Source: Methylomonas sp. LW13
Lineage (GTDB): Bacteria; Pseudomonadota; Gammaproteobacteria; Methylococcales; Methylomonadaceae
Reading direction: 5' to 3'
Assembly: GCF_016865255.1 (NCBI RefSeq)
Contig: NZ_CP033381.1
Span: 3,844,001-3,908,000, forward strand
Length of the DNA: 64,000 nt
The notes under the pieces are model-generated. The model saw nothing but the letters and a program-made list of their open reading frames with translations, was not told the DNA's origin and searched no databases. Numbering within the stretch: the stretch's first letter is position 1; the number at the start of each line of letters is the position of its first letter. Positions 32,404 to 41,373 of this stretch are shown here, one piece after another. Made by a program: the position numbers and the translations under genes.

Positions 32404-32774
32404 GCCTGGTTAGAGACGCTCAAGGACGTTTACAAAGCCGGCTATTATCTTCGAAATGCCATTTCGATTCGAATGGAATTTAAATCCGCTTAACACTACG
32501 CCTTAAACTGAACGAAGCATTTGGTCTCGAAAATCAATGTGTAAAAACATTGCTGTTGTCGCTTGACCAACCACAGCTGTGCGCCTGGCAGCAAACGCTA
32601 GCAGCCTTTAACAAAGTCGATCTCAAATTTTGCACATGTAGCGGCTTTGCTTGCAAACATTGCCTCTTTACGCTTTTTTTACACGGCTAAAAATACAATC
32701 CGTAGATCGTCCAAAGTCGCCGGAAACCAAGCAATTTTGAGGCATCTTCATTTATCTCGTTAACCGGAGAACGC
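32404..32774. other. Divergent intergenic region smc | nhaD (371 bp)
   Basis: No reading frame with a ribosome binding site is seen. It must hold promoters for both smc and the NhaD gene, but I could not match a convincing -35/-10 pair. An inverted repeat CAATGT-N6-ACATTG lies at 32535-32552. A repeat of that length could occur by chance in a region of this size. The nhaD ribosome binding site (CCGGAGAACGC) is at the right end. Confidence 0.5.
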
Positions 32775-34217
32775 ATGCTGCGGGTTGTCTATCTATTTGG
32801 ATTAGTGTCGCTGATATTTCCCGGCCCCGGATTTGCCGAGTCGGCGACGCCGCAGTCGTTTCATCTTGGTCTTACTCAGCATTGGGTTGGCTACTTTTCG
32901 CTGGTCGTGATGATCATCGCGTATATCTCCGCGATGCTCGAAGATGTGACCAATCTGCGCAAATCCAAACCAATGCTGCTGGCAGCGGCATTGATCTGGT
33001 TTGTCATCGTCCTGGCGTATCAACAACACGGCGACAGTTTACCGGCAACTACCGCTTTTAAGGCGAACTTGCAGACTTACATCGAATTGCTGCTATTCAT
33101 CATGGTATCGATGACTTATCTGAACGCCATGGAGGATATGGGCATTTTCGATGCGCTGAAGATTTGGCTGGTCAGTAAAGACCTCAGCTATCGACGACTA
33201 TTTTGGATAACGGGATTTTTAGTTTTTCTAATTTCCTGTATCGTCAACGGCTTAACCGCCGGCTTGTTGATGGGCGCTGTCGTGGTAGCCGTTGGCAAAA
33301 ACAGTCCGCGTTTTATCTCACTGGGCTGTTTGAACATCGTGATTGCCACCAATGCCGGCGGCACATTTAGCCCGTTGGGCGGCATATCGACGCTGTTTGT
33401 TTGGCAACATGGCATGCTGGGTTTTACCGAGTTTTTTAAATTGTTCGTACCTTGTCTCGTCAACTTTTTGGTACCAGCCGCAGCTATGCATTTTGCACTA
33501 CCCAAAGACAAACCCATTATCGAACCCCAGCAAATTTTGTTACCACGCGGGGCCAAACGCATCATATTCCTGTTCGGCGTCACCATCAGCTTGGCGGTTG
33601 GTTTTGATATGGCGTTGGGATTACCGGCGGCAGCCGGCATGATGGCAGGTCTATCCTTGTTACAATTCTTTTATTTCTATTTGCAAAAATCCGATAAGCC
33701 AAGTAATCCGCAACAGTCGGAGTTTTCGCTATTTTTCGGCGGTGGCGATTTGCATTCGCTGTCTATTGAAGCCAAGCGCCTGGATGTTTTCGATAAAGTG
33801 GGCCGACTGGAATGGGATACTTTACTGTTCTTCTACGGCGCGATGATGGGCATCGGTGGCCTAGGCTTCATAGGCTATCTTGATGCGATTTCACAGGTGC
33901 TATACGGGCAATTCAGCCCGACTCTGGCGAATGTCATGATCGGTTTATCGTCAGCATTCGTCGATAACGGCACTTTGATGTTCGCCGTGTTAACCATGCA
34001 TCCCGATATTCCGCAAGGACAATGGCTGTTGCTGACCTTGACGTTGGGCGTTGGCGGCAGCCTGCTGGCAATTGGCTCCGCACCAGGCATCGGTTTAATG
34101 GGCCAAGCCAAAGGACAATATACGTTCGGCAGCCATATGAAATGGTGTCCGGTAATCCTGTTGGCATACTTTGCCAGTATCGGCACTCATATGCTGGTCA
34201 ATGCAGGGTCTTTCTGA
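32775..34217 (+). CDS. nhaD: NhaD-type sodium/proton antiporter
   Basis: Inner-membrane Na+/H+ antiporter of the NhaD family in the ion transporter superfamily, 480 residues with about twelve helices. The first hydrophobic stretch (1-21) may be a cleaved signal or first helix. Family-like blocks are YLNAMEDMGIFDAL, NGLTAGLLMGAVVVAVGK, TNAGGTFSPLGGISTLFVWQ, SSAFVDNGTLMFAVL and GVGGSLLAIGSAPGIGLMG; the last three carry the polar residues of the transport core. It exports Na+ (or Li+) in exchange for protons. A KdpD-like/KdpE-like pair follows 24 bp downstream and probably controls it or senses the same ions. Confidence 0.88.
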   Translation: MLRVVYLFGLVSLIFPGPGFAESATPQSFHLGLTQHWVGYFSLVVMIIAYISAMLEDVTNLRKSKPMLLAAALIWFVIVLAYQQHGDSLPATTAFKANLQTYIELLLFIMVSMTYLNAMEDMGIFDALKIWLVSKDLSYRRLFWITGFLVFLISCIVNGLTAGLLMGAVVVAVGKNSPRFISLGCLNIVIATNAGGTFSPLGGISTLFVWQHGMLGFTEFFKLFVPCLVNFLVPAAAMHFALPKDKPIIEPQQILLPRGAKRIIFLFGVTISLAVGFDMALGLPAAAGMMAGLSLLQFFYFYLQKSDKPSNPQQSEFSLFFGGGDLHSLSIEAKRLDVFDKVGRLEWDTLLFFYGAMMGIGGLGFIGYLDAISQVLYGQFSPTLANVMIGLSSAFVDNGTLMFAVLTMHPDIPQGQWLLLTLTLGVGGSLLAIGSAPGIGLMGQAKGQYTFGSHMKWCPVILLAYFASIGTHMLVNAGSF

Positions 34218-34241
34218 CCAGCAGAAGCCTTAAACGGATTG

Positions 34242-35777
34242 ATGAAATTATCTGGCGTTTTCGGCTCCAGCCCGAACTTAGCGAGAAACGAGCGTTTCAT
34301 CGGCCATGCCTGGGGTTTAGCCGCGCCCTTCATTTGCACGCTGATCGATTGGCCTTTGCGCGACCTATTGGGACCGGCCAGCATCCTGATGACTTACTTG
34401 CTGGGCGTATTTCTGGTCGCCAGCCGCTATGGTCGCAGCGCGTCCATCGTCGCCTCGCTACTCAGCGCGCCAACCTTTGCCTTTTATTTTGCCCGGCCAA
34501 TTTTCTCGTTTGCGATTAGCGACCTGGAAAATATCGTCGGCTTGGCGGTAATGATCATTGTCGCGAACGTCACCGGCAGCTTGCTTGAAAAATCACGCTT
34601 GCAAGCCGAGTTAGCCAAACAACGTGAATCGCATACTAATGCGCTCTATCGATTGAGTCGTGACCTGTCCGCGGCCCAGGATCACAACGCCGTTGCCCGT
34701 ATCGCGGCCGAACATATCGACAATGAATTTGGTACGGATTCGGTGCTGCTGATTGCCGATACCGAAAACGGCCTGCAAATACAGACAAATCAGGTGTTAC
34801 CCGTTTCACTGCACAACATCGATCTTGCTCTGGCACAAGGGGCCTTCGAGAAAGGCGAAGTCAGACAGCAGCACCCTTTAAGCTATTACCCGCTGCACGG
34901 ATCTAGTGCCGTGCAAGGTGTGTTAACCATCCTACAAACTGAAGCATTGGTCAGACAATCGCCGGAAGTAAACACCTTCTGCCATTTAATCGCGCAAACC
35001 TTGGAGCGATTTCAGCTAGCCGCTCAAGCCCGCGAGGCCAATCTGCAAGCCGAAACTGAAGCCTTGCGCAATGCGTTGTTAAGCTCCATTTCCCATGACC
35101 TACGCACGCCTTTGACCCGCATCATTGGTGCGGTCGGCACCGCTATCGAGAATGATGCCGGTTTATCAGCCATGGAACGCCAAGAGTTGAATCAATCGGT
35201 ATTGGAAGAAGCGCAACGCATGTCGGAGTTGACCGGCAAAATTCTGGATATGGCCCGCTTGAGCAGCGGTCAGATCATTTTGCACCGCAGTTGGAACGCC
35301 ATTGAAGAAATCGTCGGCAGTGCCTTGAACCGCCTGGATAAACACTTACAGGACAGACCGGTACGCACGCTGCTGCCGGATAGCTTGCCGCTATTGTGGA
35401 TCGACGCGGTACTGATGGAACAGGTACTGGTCAATCTGATCGAAAACGCGGTTAAGTATACGTCGCCGGGCAGCCCCATTGACATCGAAGCGATAGCGCT
35501 GCCGAAGCGCTTCCGCTTAAGCATAACGGATTACGGCCCTGGCATTGCCAAACATCAACAAACCCGGATTTTCGAGAAGTTTTATCGCGGCGCCACCGAA
35601 ACCCAGCAAAACGGGGTTGGCCTGGGGCTGGCATTGTGCAAGGCTATCGTCGAGGCGCATGGCGGGCTTATTCAAGCCGATAACCGCGCCGGCAAAGGTG
35701 CGGAATTTAGCATCGAACTACCCCTGCATGCGCCGCCGCTGCTTGCAGAATCAGAAGCGCTTGGGAGCGTGGCATGA
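34242..35777 (+). CDS. KdpD-like sensor kinase, short form (DUF4118-GAF-HisKA-HATPase)
   Basis: A 511-residue kinase that corresponds only to the C-terminal half of KdpD. Four closely spaced helices of the DUF4118 type (about 20-115) lead into a GAF-like region (about 130-265). The kinase core follows: His285 in SSISHDLRTPLTRIIGAV, N-box NLIENAVKYTSPG and G-box GVGLGLALCKAIV. The cytosolic KdpD ATP-binding domain and Usp domain at the N-terminus of classical KdpD are absent. The ATG at 34242 is preferred over a TTG just before it. The stop overlaps the regulator start (ATGA). No kdpFABC genes are in the window; the neighbour is a Na+/H+ antiporter. Confidence 0.88.
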   Translation: MKLSGVFGSSPNLARNERFIGHAWGLAAPFICTLIDWPLRDLLGPASILMTYLLGVFLVASRYGRSASIVASLLSAPTFAFYFARPIFSFAISDLENIVGLAVMIIVANVTGSLLEKSRLQAELAKQRESHTNALYRLSRDLSAAQDHNAVARIAAEHIDNEFGTDSVLLIADTENGLQIQTNQVLPVSLHNIDLALAQGAFEKGEVRQQHPLSYYPLHGSSAVQGVLTILQTEALVRQSPEVNTFCHLIAQTLERFQLAAQAREANLQAETEALRNALLSSISHDLRTPLTRIIGAVGTAIENDAGLSAMERQELNQSVLEEAQRMSELTGKILDMARLSSGQIILHRSWNAIEEIVGSALNRLDKHLQDRPVRTLLPDSLPLLWIDAVLMEQVLVNLIENAVKYTSPGSPIDIEAIALPKRFRLSITDYGPGIAKHQQTRIFEKFYRGATETQQNGVGLGLALCKAIVEAHGGLIQADNRAGKGAEFSIELPLHAPPLLAESEALGSVA

Positions 35778-36478
35778 CAGCAATCCCCCTGATTCTACTG
35801 ATAGAAGACGACGCACAAACCCGACGCTTCCTAAAAACCAGCCTCACCCATCGCGGTTGGTCTACAATCAAAGCCGACTGCGGCAAATCGGGGCTGGCAA
35901 TGCTGAATAGCGAACATCCCGACCTGGTGATCCTGGACCTGGGGTTACCTGACATGGACGGTATAGCGGTCACCCGTCGCCTGAGGCAATTGTCGGATTT
36001 GCCCATCCTGATCTTGTCGGCGCGCAGCCAGGAACAAAACAAGATCCTGGCACTAGATGCCGGTGCCGACGATTACTTGACCAAACCCTTCGGTAGCGGC
36101 GAATTGCACGCTCGTCTGCAAGCCTTGATGCGTCGGGTCGCTCGCAGCCGTAGCAACCTAGAGGTATTCGAAACCGGTCTATTGAAGGTGGATTTGACGC
36201 GTCGGAAAGTATTCGTTGCCGACAACGAAGTACGCATCACCCCTATCGAATATCGATTGCTCGGCATTCTGATACGCCATGCCGGCGTCGTGGTGACTCA
36301 TCGACAACTCCTGCAGGAAGTGTGGGGCGCGGAACACATCCACGATCAACATTATCTGCGTATTTACATGGGACAATTGCGCCACAAACTAGAAGTCAAT
36401 CCGGCGCGGCCACGTTATTTGCTGACCGAAGTCGGCGTGGGCTATCGCATGGCGATTGATGATACCGATATAGAGTAA
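35774..36478 (+). CDS. KdpE-like response regulator (OmpR family)
   Basis: A 234-residue regulator with a receiver (acceptor Asp55 in LVILDLGLPDMDG, conserved Lys in DDYLTKPFGSGEL) and an OmpR-type winged helix (about 135-230) with ITPIEYRLLGILIRHAGVVV and YLRIYMGQLRHKLE. The last two stretches are typical of KdpE. It overlaps the sensor kinase gene by 4 bp. The likely target is the upstream NhaD gene or itself; no obvious direct repeat operator was identified. Confidence 0.9.
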   Translation: MTAIPLILLIEDDAQTRRFLKTSLTHRGWSTIKADCGKSGLAMLNSEHPDLVILDLGLPDMDGIAVTRRLRQLSDLPILILSARSQEQNKILALDAGADDYLTKPFGSGELHARLQALMRRVARSRSNLEVFETGLLKVDLTRRKVFVADNEVRITPIEYRLLGILIRHAGVVVTHRQLLQEVWGAEHIHDQHYLRIYMGQLRHKLEVNPARPRYLLTEVGVGYRMAIDDTDIE

Positions 36479-36634
36479 CCGTTCGAGAGAACCTGACGGC
36501 AAAGAACCTTGCCTCTTTGTAGGCCGAGAACGGTAGACGATAGAAACGGCTTCGTTTTTGTCGCCAGCGACTGTTCCGAGACTTCTGTCAATCGGGGGAG
36601 AGATGAGAATTGGTATTGAATTATCAGGATGTAA

Positions 36635-36659
36635 GGGAGCCAGCCAAAAGACTGGCCCC
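36635..36659. terminator. Possible bidirectional hairpin between convergent genes
   Basis: GGG-A-GCCAG (36635-36643) pairs with CTGGC-CCC (36652-36659) with one bulged A and an 8-base loop. It sits between the kdpE-like gene and the convergent gene at 36695-37054. No clear T-run on either strand, so its strength is uncertain. Confidence 0.4.
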
Positions 36660-36694
36660 TGTTTGCAGAAACTGCTGCAAGAAACGTAGCGAGC

Positions 36695-37054
36695 CTAGTT
36701 CAATAATGCGCTTAAGTTGGCGCGCGATCTGTTGGCGACAGCGGATTGGGCTTGAACTGGATTGTTTTGAATGTCCGAGATTAACTTCCCAACCACCTCT
36801 TGCGCCTGCTCCGGACTGTTGATTCTGGCCTGACTGTCGCTATTTTGTCCGCTGGCAGCCTGCGCTAATTTCAAAGACTCCTGGGACAAACTGACTGTGT
36901 CGCTTGGGCTTGGCTCGGTTCTCTCGACCTGATTTTGCGAATTACTTGCCTTTCTGCGCTCAGCCAATTCTTCAATCGCGCCGGCTTTTTGCTCTCTGGA
37001 TACGCCTTGGCTAGCCAAGGTACTTTGGTTTGGGTATGTAGTGTTGATTTCCAT
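36695..37054 (-). CDS. Ser/Gln-rich small protein, unknown
   Basis: A 119-residue protein that I do not recognise. The ATG at 37054 has a strong GGGGAG ribosome binding site six bases upstream. The sequence is polar, rich in Ser, Gln, Asn and Ala, with no membrane segment. A central block DTVSLSQESLKLAQAA is followed by a helical C-terminal part (about 80-119) with VVGKLISDIQNNPVQAQSA. This layout, with a short VSLS motif before a helical tail, recalls FlgM-like and other small flagellar-associated proteins, but the resemblance is too weak for a call. Confidence 0.7.
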   Translation of the reverse strand: MEINTTYPNQSTLASQGVSREQKAGAIEELAERRKASNSQNQVERTEPSPSDTVSLSQESLKLAQAASGQNSDSQARINSPEQAQEVVGKLISDIQNNPVQAQSAVANRSRANLSALLN

Positions 37055-37349
37055 CGTCGACTCCCCTGCAAATTGAACTTACATCTTAACGGTTTTTACG
37101 ATTCGCCTTAACGACTAGTTTACATCATTCGCCGTAAGTTGTTGACAATTCCACCCGTTAATTGTTTCGGCCGATTCAGGAGAACCAAACCCGAACCTAT
37201 ACACAACCGCCAACGCAAAAATAACAAGATAACTCCTTGAGTTTAAATGCTTAATACGTTACCGCATCTTAGCTGGTAAAATATTGCCAGACTTAACCGG
37301 CGGACATCCCATTCGCTACTCCGGAATCCCTAACAACGCAAATCAAGCA

Positions 37350-37739
37350 ATGACTACAAAACCCAGCGCAGACCTCACCACATTCGAAAATCCCAGGCCG
37401 GCGCGCGACTTCACGATTCGCATCGACATCCCGGAATTTACCTGTTTGTGCCCGATGACCGGCCAACCCGACTTCGCCAAACTGGTTCTGGAATACGTAC
37501 CCAACACATTGTGCGTCGAGCTCAAATCCTTAAAGCTGTACATGTGGACTTTTCGCGAGCGCGGCGCCTTTCATGAAGCGGTCACCAACGAGATTTTGGA
37601 TCATATTGTCGCGGCAATTTCGCCCAATTTCATGCGCCTGCGCGCCGAATTCAACGTGCGCGGCGGCATTTACACCACGGTAATCGCCGAACATCGCGAC
37701 CCAAGTTGGCAAGCGCCTGAACTGGTCAATCTGCCGTAA
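37350..37739 (+). CDS. queF: 7-cyano-7-deazaguanine reductase QueF (short type)
   Basis: NADPH-dependent nitrile reductase that turns preQ0 into preQ1 in queuosine synthesis. It is 129 residues, the unimodular short form. The catalytic cysteine is likely Cys34 in [12 protein letters not shown], with Asp41 as general acid, and the substrate-binding block is [21 protein letters not shown]. The ATG at 37350 gives the expected N-terminus; an upstream in-frame start adds residues with no family match. Six bases separate it from the next gene. Confidence 0.93.
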   Translation: MTTKPSADLTTFENPRPARDFTIRIDIPEFTCLCPMTGQPDFAKLVLEYVPNTLCVELKSLKLYMWTFRERGAFHEAVTNEILDHIVAAISPNFMRLRAEFNVRGGIYTTVIAEHRDPSWQAPELVNLP

Positions 37740-37745
37740 AGCAAC

Positions 37746-38030
37746 GTGAGTGGCAGAACCTTCTATAACAGCGATATTGCCGTCGCCCTGCAATACGACG
37801 GCAAAAATGCGCCGAAAGTAACCGCCAAAGGCGAAGGGTTTACCGCTCAGCAAATTCTGGCCATCGCCGAAAAACACGGCGTACCGCTGCAAAACGAGCC
37901 GGAGCTGGCGCGAATTTTGGCGCAAGTCCCACTCGGTGAGGAAATCCCCCAACAACTCTATATTGCCGTTGCCGAAGTCATCGCCTTTGCGTATTTCATC
38001 AGCGGCAAAACCCCTGATTCCGAATCATGA
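37746..38030 (+). CDS. FlhB C-terminal-domain homologue (FhlB-like)
   Basis: A 94-residue soluble protein equivalent to the cytoplasmic C-terminal domain of the flagellar export switch FlhB. It is recognised by AVALQYDGKNAPKVTAKGEG, ILAIAEKHGVPLQNEPELAR and YIAVAEVIAFAYFISG. The NPTH autocleavage tetrapeptide and the membrane part of FlhB are absent, as in other stand-alone FhlB proteins that can partly replace the cleaved domain. GTG start at 37746. No other flagellar export gene is next to it; it lies between queF and psd and overlaps psd by 4 bp. Confidence 0.85.
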   Translation: MSGRTFYNSDIAVALQYDGKNAPKVTAKGEGFTAQQILAIAEKHGVPLQNEPELARILAQVPLGEEIPQQLYIAVAEVIAFAYFISGKTPDSES

Positions 38031-38887
38031 ATTTAAAAGAAGCGTTTACCGTGTTGCCGCAATACGCATTGCCGCATCACGCACTCTCCGGCGTGATGTC
38101 CAAACTGACTCACTGCCAAAACAAAATCTGGAAAAACCTGTTTATCAAATCCATCGTGCAGTTGTACGGGGTAAACATGCAGGAAGCCAAGTTTCAAGAG
38201 CTGGATCACTACGCCAGCTTCAATGATTTTTTTACCCGCGAATTAAAAGACGGCGCCAGACAGATTGACTCCGCCGCCGACGCCATAGCCTGTCCGGCGG
38301 ACGGCGCGGTCAGCCAAGCCGGACCGATCAGCAACGGCCGAATTTTCCAAGCCAAGGGCCACGACTACAGCGCCTTGGAATTACTGGGCGGTGACGCCGA
38401 ACGGGCGCAGGCCTTTGAAGATGGCTCTTTCGCCACTATTTATTTATCACCCAAGGATTACCACCGTCTGCATATGCCGCTGACCGGCACTTTGCAAGAA
38501 ATGGTACATATTCCCGGTCGCCTGTTTAGCGTGAATAACACCACGGTTGGCGCCGTGCCGAATCTGTTCGCGCGCAACGAGCGCGTAGCCTGTATTTTTG
38601 ACACGGCCGCAGGGCCGATGGCTTTGATTCTGGTCGGCGCAATTTTCGTGTCCAGCGTCGAAACCGTCTGGCACGGTGTCGTAACGCCACCGAGCATCAG
38701 CGCTCCCAGGACCTGGCGTTATGAAAAAGACGCGCCGATTATTGAAAAAGGCATGGAAATGGGCAGATTCAATATGGGCTCGACGATTATCGTCCTGTTC
38801 GGTAAAGAAAAAATAGCTTGGAACGACGACTTCTCCAGCGGCAGAGCGGTACAACTGGGCGAGGCGATTGGCCGAACGCTAGCATAA
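38027..38887 (+). CDS. psd: Phosphatidylserine decarboxylase
   Basis: Membrane-associated pyruvoyl enzyme that makes phosphatidylethanolamine. It is 286 residues, a short proenzyme. The cleavage site is in FNMGSTIIVLFG near residue 250, where the Ser would become the pyruvoyl group. Other family blocks are FNDFFTRELKDGAR, CPADGAVSQAG and YHRLHMPLTG. Normal LGST is MGST here, a conservative change. Confidence 0.94.
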   Translation: MNLKEAFTVLPQYALPHHALSGVMSKLTHCQNKIWKNLFIKSIVQLYGVNMQEAKFQELDHYASFNDFFTRELKDGARQIDSAADAIACPADGAVSQAGPISNGRIFQAKGHDYSALELLGGDAERAQAFEDGSFATIYLSPKDYHRLHMPLTGTLQEMVHIPGRLFSVNNTTVGAVPNLFARNERVACIFDTAAGPMALILVGAIFVSSVETVWHGVVTPPSISAPRTWRYEKDAPIIEKGMEMGRFNMGSTIIVLFGKEKIAWNDDFSSGRAVQLGEAIGRTLA

Positions 38888-38929
38888 ACCGGACAAATTG
38901 ACAGCGTAATGTGATAAGCACTGCTAGTG

Positions 38930-38938
38930 TGGCATAAT
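38930..38938 (+). promoter_or_regulatory. Extended -10 promoter candidate for yajC-secD
   Basis: TGG-CATAAT is an extended -10 (TGn plus a five-of-six match to TATAAT) in the 108-bp gap after psd. It leaves a leader of about 50 bases that contains a GC-rich GTCCG...CGGAC hairpin. No -35 at standard spacing is evident. Confidence 0.4.
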
Positions 38939-38995
38939 GCGCGCCTGTCCGCCCGGCCGGACCATTAAAACGACGATAACAATAAGAGGATTACC

Positions 38996-39346
38996 ATGAG
39001 TTTCTTGATTTCCGATGCGCTGGCCCAAACAGCGCCCTCCGCCGTACAACCCGGCTTTGAAGGCATGCTGTTCCCATTGGGTATTCTGATATTTTTCTAT
39101 TTCCTGTTCATCCGCCCACAATCCAAGCGCAACAAGGAACAAAAACAAATGCTGGCTGCGTTGGGTAAAGGCGCCGAAGTGGTCACCACCGGCGGCATTT
39201 TGGGCAAAGTGGCCGAATTGGACGACAACTTCGTCAAACTGGAAGTCTCTGACAACAGCTTTATTCAGGTCCAACGTCACGCCATCGCCAACATGATGCC
39301 GAAAGGTACTTACAAAACCTTGAACAGCAAAAAAACCAAAGAATAA
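38996..39346 (+). CDS. yajC: Sec translocon accessory subunit YajC
   Basis: Single-span inner-membrane protein of the SecDF-YajC complex. It is 116 residues with one helix (about 25-40, LGILIFFYFLFIRPQ) and the family block GAEVVTTGGILGKVAELDD. The AGAGGA ribosome binding site lies 7 bases before the ATG. secD follows 74 bp downstream. tgt and queA, frequent upstream partners, are not adjacent, although queF is 1.3 kb upstream. Confidence 0.94.
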   Translation: MSFLISDALAQTAPSAVQPGFEGMLFPLGILIFFYFLFIRPQSKRNKEQKQMLAALGKGAEVVTTGGILGKVAELDDNFVKLEVSDNSFIQVQRHAIANMMPKGTYKTLNSKKTKE

Positions 39347-39420
39347 GTTTGCTTTAACCCTGCGATATACCCCGCTTTTATTCGCAACAGCCTGGCTGTC
39401 ACTGCTTTAATGGAATAACC

Positions 39421-41268
39421 ATGCAAAATCATTTCCCTGTCTGGAAAAACATCCTAGTAATTTTCGTGCTGTTAGTCGGTACGATTTACGCGCTGCCTAA
39501 TCTTTATGGCAACGACCCGGCAGTGCAATTGGCTTCGTCCAGCCCGGCGCCATTGCAGCAGTCTCAGGCTGACGCAGTCGCCGCCAGCATCAAAAACGCT
39601 GGTTTCACGTTGAAAAGCTTTGAATTTGCCGACGGCAAAATCCTGGCGCGGTTCAATAACACCGACGAACAAATGAAAGCGGCAGACCTATTGCGCGAGC
39701 AAATGGCCGGCAAAGCGACAGTCGCCTTGAATTTAGCGCCTGCCACCCCGGCTTGGCTACGCGCTTTCGGTGCAAATCCTATGCATCTGGGCTTAGACTT
39801 GCGCGGCGGGGTGCACTTCCTGTTGGAAGTTGACATGGACTCCGCGCTGAAACAAGCCGAAGAACGCTACACCAACGACATTCGCTCGGCCTTCCGCGAT
39901 GCAAAAGTTCGGTATCAATCGGTTGCGAAGGAAGCGGGCGGCATCAAAGTCGTGCTGCCTAACGAAGAATCCAGAGTTGCCGCCACAGAAGTACTCAATA
40001 AAGACTTCCGCGGCCTGGATTTAGTGGAAAGCGGTCCGAATGAATTTACGTTAAACATCCCCGAACGCAACCTGCGCGAAATCAAGAAATCGGCGCTGGG
40101 CCAAAACATTACCACGCTGCGCAACCGGGTCAACGAACTGGGTGTCGCCGAGCCTATCATTCAGCAACAAGGCGATAGCCGCATTGTAGTGCAATTACCC
40201 GGCGTGCAAGACACTACCCGCGCCAAAGAATTGTTAGGCACCACCGCCACACTGGAATACCGTTTGGTTGACGTAGAGCATGATGTGCAGTCGGCCTTGG
40301 GCGGTCACGAACCTATCGGCAGCCGCTTATATAAAGACAAAAACGGCGCGCCGGTGCTGCTGAAGCGCGCGGTTATCGTTACGGGCGACCAAATCACCGA
40401 TGCGTCATCAGGCTTGGATCAAGACGGTTCACCTGCCGTATTCATCACATTAGATGGCGTCGGTGCCAAAAAAATGGGCAAGATGACCCAGGAAAATATC
40501 GGCAAGCCGATGGCTGTGGTGTTCATCGAATACAAATCCGAGACCCGGGTTGTTAACGGCGAGAAAGTCCAACACAAGGAAAAAGTCGAAAAAGTCATCA
40601 GCGTCGCCACTATCCGCGACAGTTTCAGCAAACGCTTCCAAACCACCGGCCTTGACAGCCCTGAAGAAGCCCGCACCTTGGCCTTATTACTCAGAGCCGG
40701 TGCCTTGGCGGCTCCGGTTGAAATCGTCGAAGAACGCACCGTCGGCCCCAGCTTGGGCCAGGAAAATATCGATCAAGGCATGATGTCGATTACCGCCGGC
40801 TTCCTGCTGGTCGTGTTTTTCATGGTCGCTTATTACCGCGCGTTCGGCTTGATCGCCAACTTTGCTTTGTTGTTCAACGTCGTACTGCTGATCTCCATCA
40901 TGTCCGTGTTGCAAGCCACCCTGACCTTGCCAGGCATGGCCGGTATCGTCTTGACTGTGGGTATGGCGGTGGACGCCAACGTATTGATCAACGAACGGAT
41001 CCGCGAGGAACTGCGTAACGGCTTGAGCCGGCAGGCCAGCATATACGTCGGTTACGAAAAAGCCTTTGCCACCATTCTCGACTCCAACGTTACCCACTTC
41101 ATCGTCGCCGTATTGTTGTTCGGCTTCGGCACCGGCCCGGTTAAGGGTTTCGCGCTGGTCTTGATGATTGGGATTGCCACTTCGGTATTTACCGCGGTCA
41201 CCGGCACCCGGATGTTGGTCAACTGGTTCTACGGCAACGATCACCGCAGCGATAAAATTTCCATCTAG
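39421..41268 (+). CDS. secD: Protein translocase subunit SecD
   Basis: Inner-membrane RND-type protein that uses proton motive force to pull exported proteins out of the SecYEG channel. It is 615 residues, the same as in E. coli, with a normal end (TRMLVNWFYG...), so it is complete. One N-terminal helix (8-24) is followed by a large periplasmic domain with LGLDLRGGVHFLLEVD, and a C-terminal block of five helices contains GMAVDANVLINERIREELR. secF should follow directly in most bacteria but is absent here: only 148 bp separate this gene from ndk. Confidence 0.95.
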   Translation: MQNHFPVWKNILVIFVLLVGTIYALPNLYGNDPAVQLASSSPAPLQQSQADAVAASIKNAGFTLKSFEFADGKILARFNNTDEQMKAADLLREQMAGKATVALNLAPATPAWLRAFGANPMHLGLDLRGGVHFLLEVDMDSALKQAEERYTNDIRSAFRDAKVRYQSVAKEAGGIKVVLPNEESRVAATEVLNKDFRGLDLVESGPNEFTLNIPERNLREIKKSALGQNITTLRNRVNELGVAEPIIQQQGDSRIVVQLPGVQDTTRAKELLGTTATLEYRLVDVEHDVQSALGGHEPIGSRLYKDKNGAPVLLKRAVIVTGDQITDASSGLDQDGSPAVFITLDGVGAKKMGKMTQENIGKPMAVVFIEYKSETRVVNGEKVQHKEKVEKVISVATIRDSFSKRFQTTGLDSPEEARTLALLLRAGALAAPVEIVEERTVGPSLGQENIDQGMMSITAGFLLVVFFMVAYYRAFGLIANFALLFNVVLLISIMSVLQATLTLPGMAGIVLTVGMAVDANVLINERIREELRNGLSRQASIYVGYEKAFATILDSNVTHFIVAVLLFGFGTGPVKGFALVLMIGIATSVFTAVTGTRMLVNWFYGNDHRSDKISI

Positions 41269-41333
41269 CCAAAACTAGGGTCTCGGCTCTGCTTAAACCG
41301 GGCCGCTTCCGCAATTTCGGAAACACACTATTC

Positions 41334-41373
41334 GGCAGGGCGTTTTTCAACACCCTGCCTGACAAGCTATAAT
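41334..41373 (+). promoter_or_regulatory. Hairpin overlapping the ndk promoter
   Basis: A 7-bp stem GGCAGGG (41334-41340) / CCCTGCC (41353-41359) has a 12-base loop. Within the loop lies TTTCAA (41345-41350), and 17 bases further is a perfect TATAAT (41368-41373). Together these form a plausible sigma-70 promoter for ndk. The hairpin could be the end of the secD transcript, although no T-run follows. Confidence 0.5.

Noticed and set aside
32535..32552. Inverted repeat CAATGT-N6-ACATTG as an operator for nhaD
   Set aside because: A 6+6 repeat with free spacing is expected about once in a region of this length; there is no second copy or overlap with a recognisable promoter.
36479..36694. Small plus-strand frame at 36610-36822
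   Set aside because: It runs antisense into the better supported gene at 36695-37054 and has no ribosome binding site or sensible composition.
37145..37165. Inverted repeat ACAATT-N9-AATTGT upstream of queF
   Set aside because: Too short and AT-rich to separate from chance; no promoter elements fit around it.
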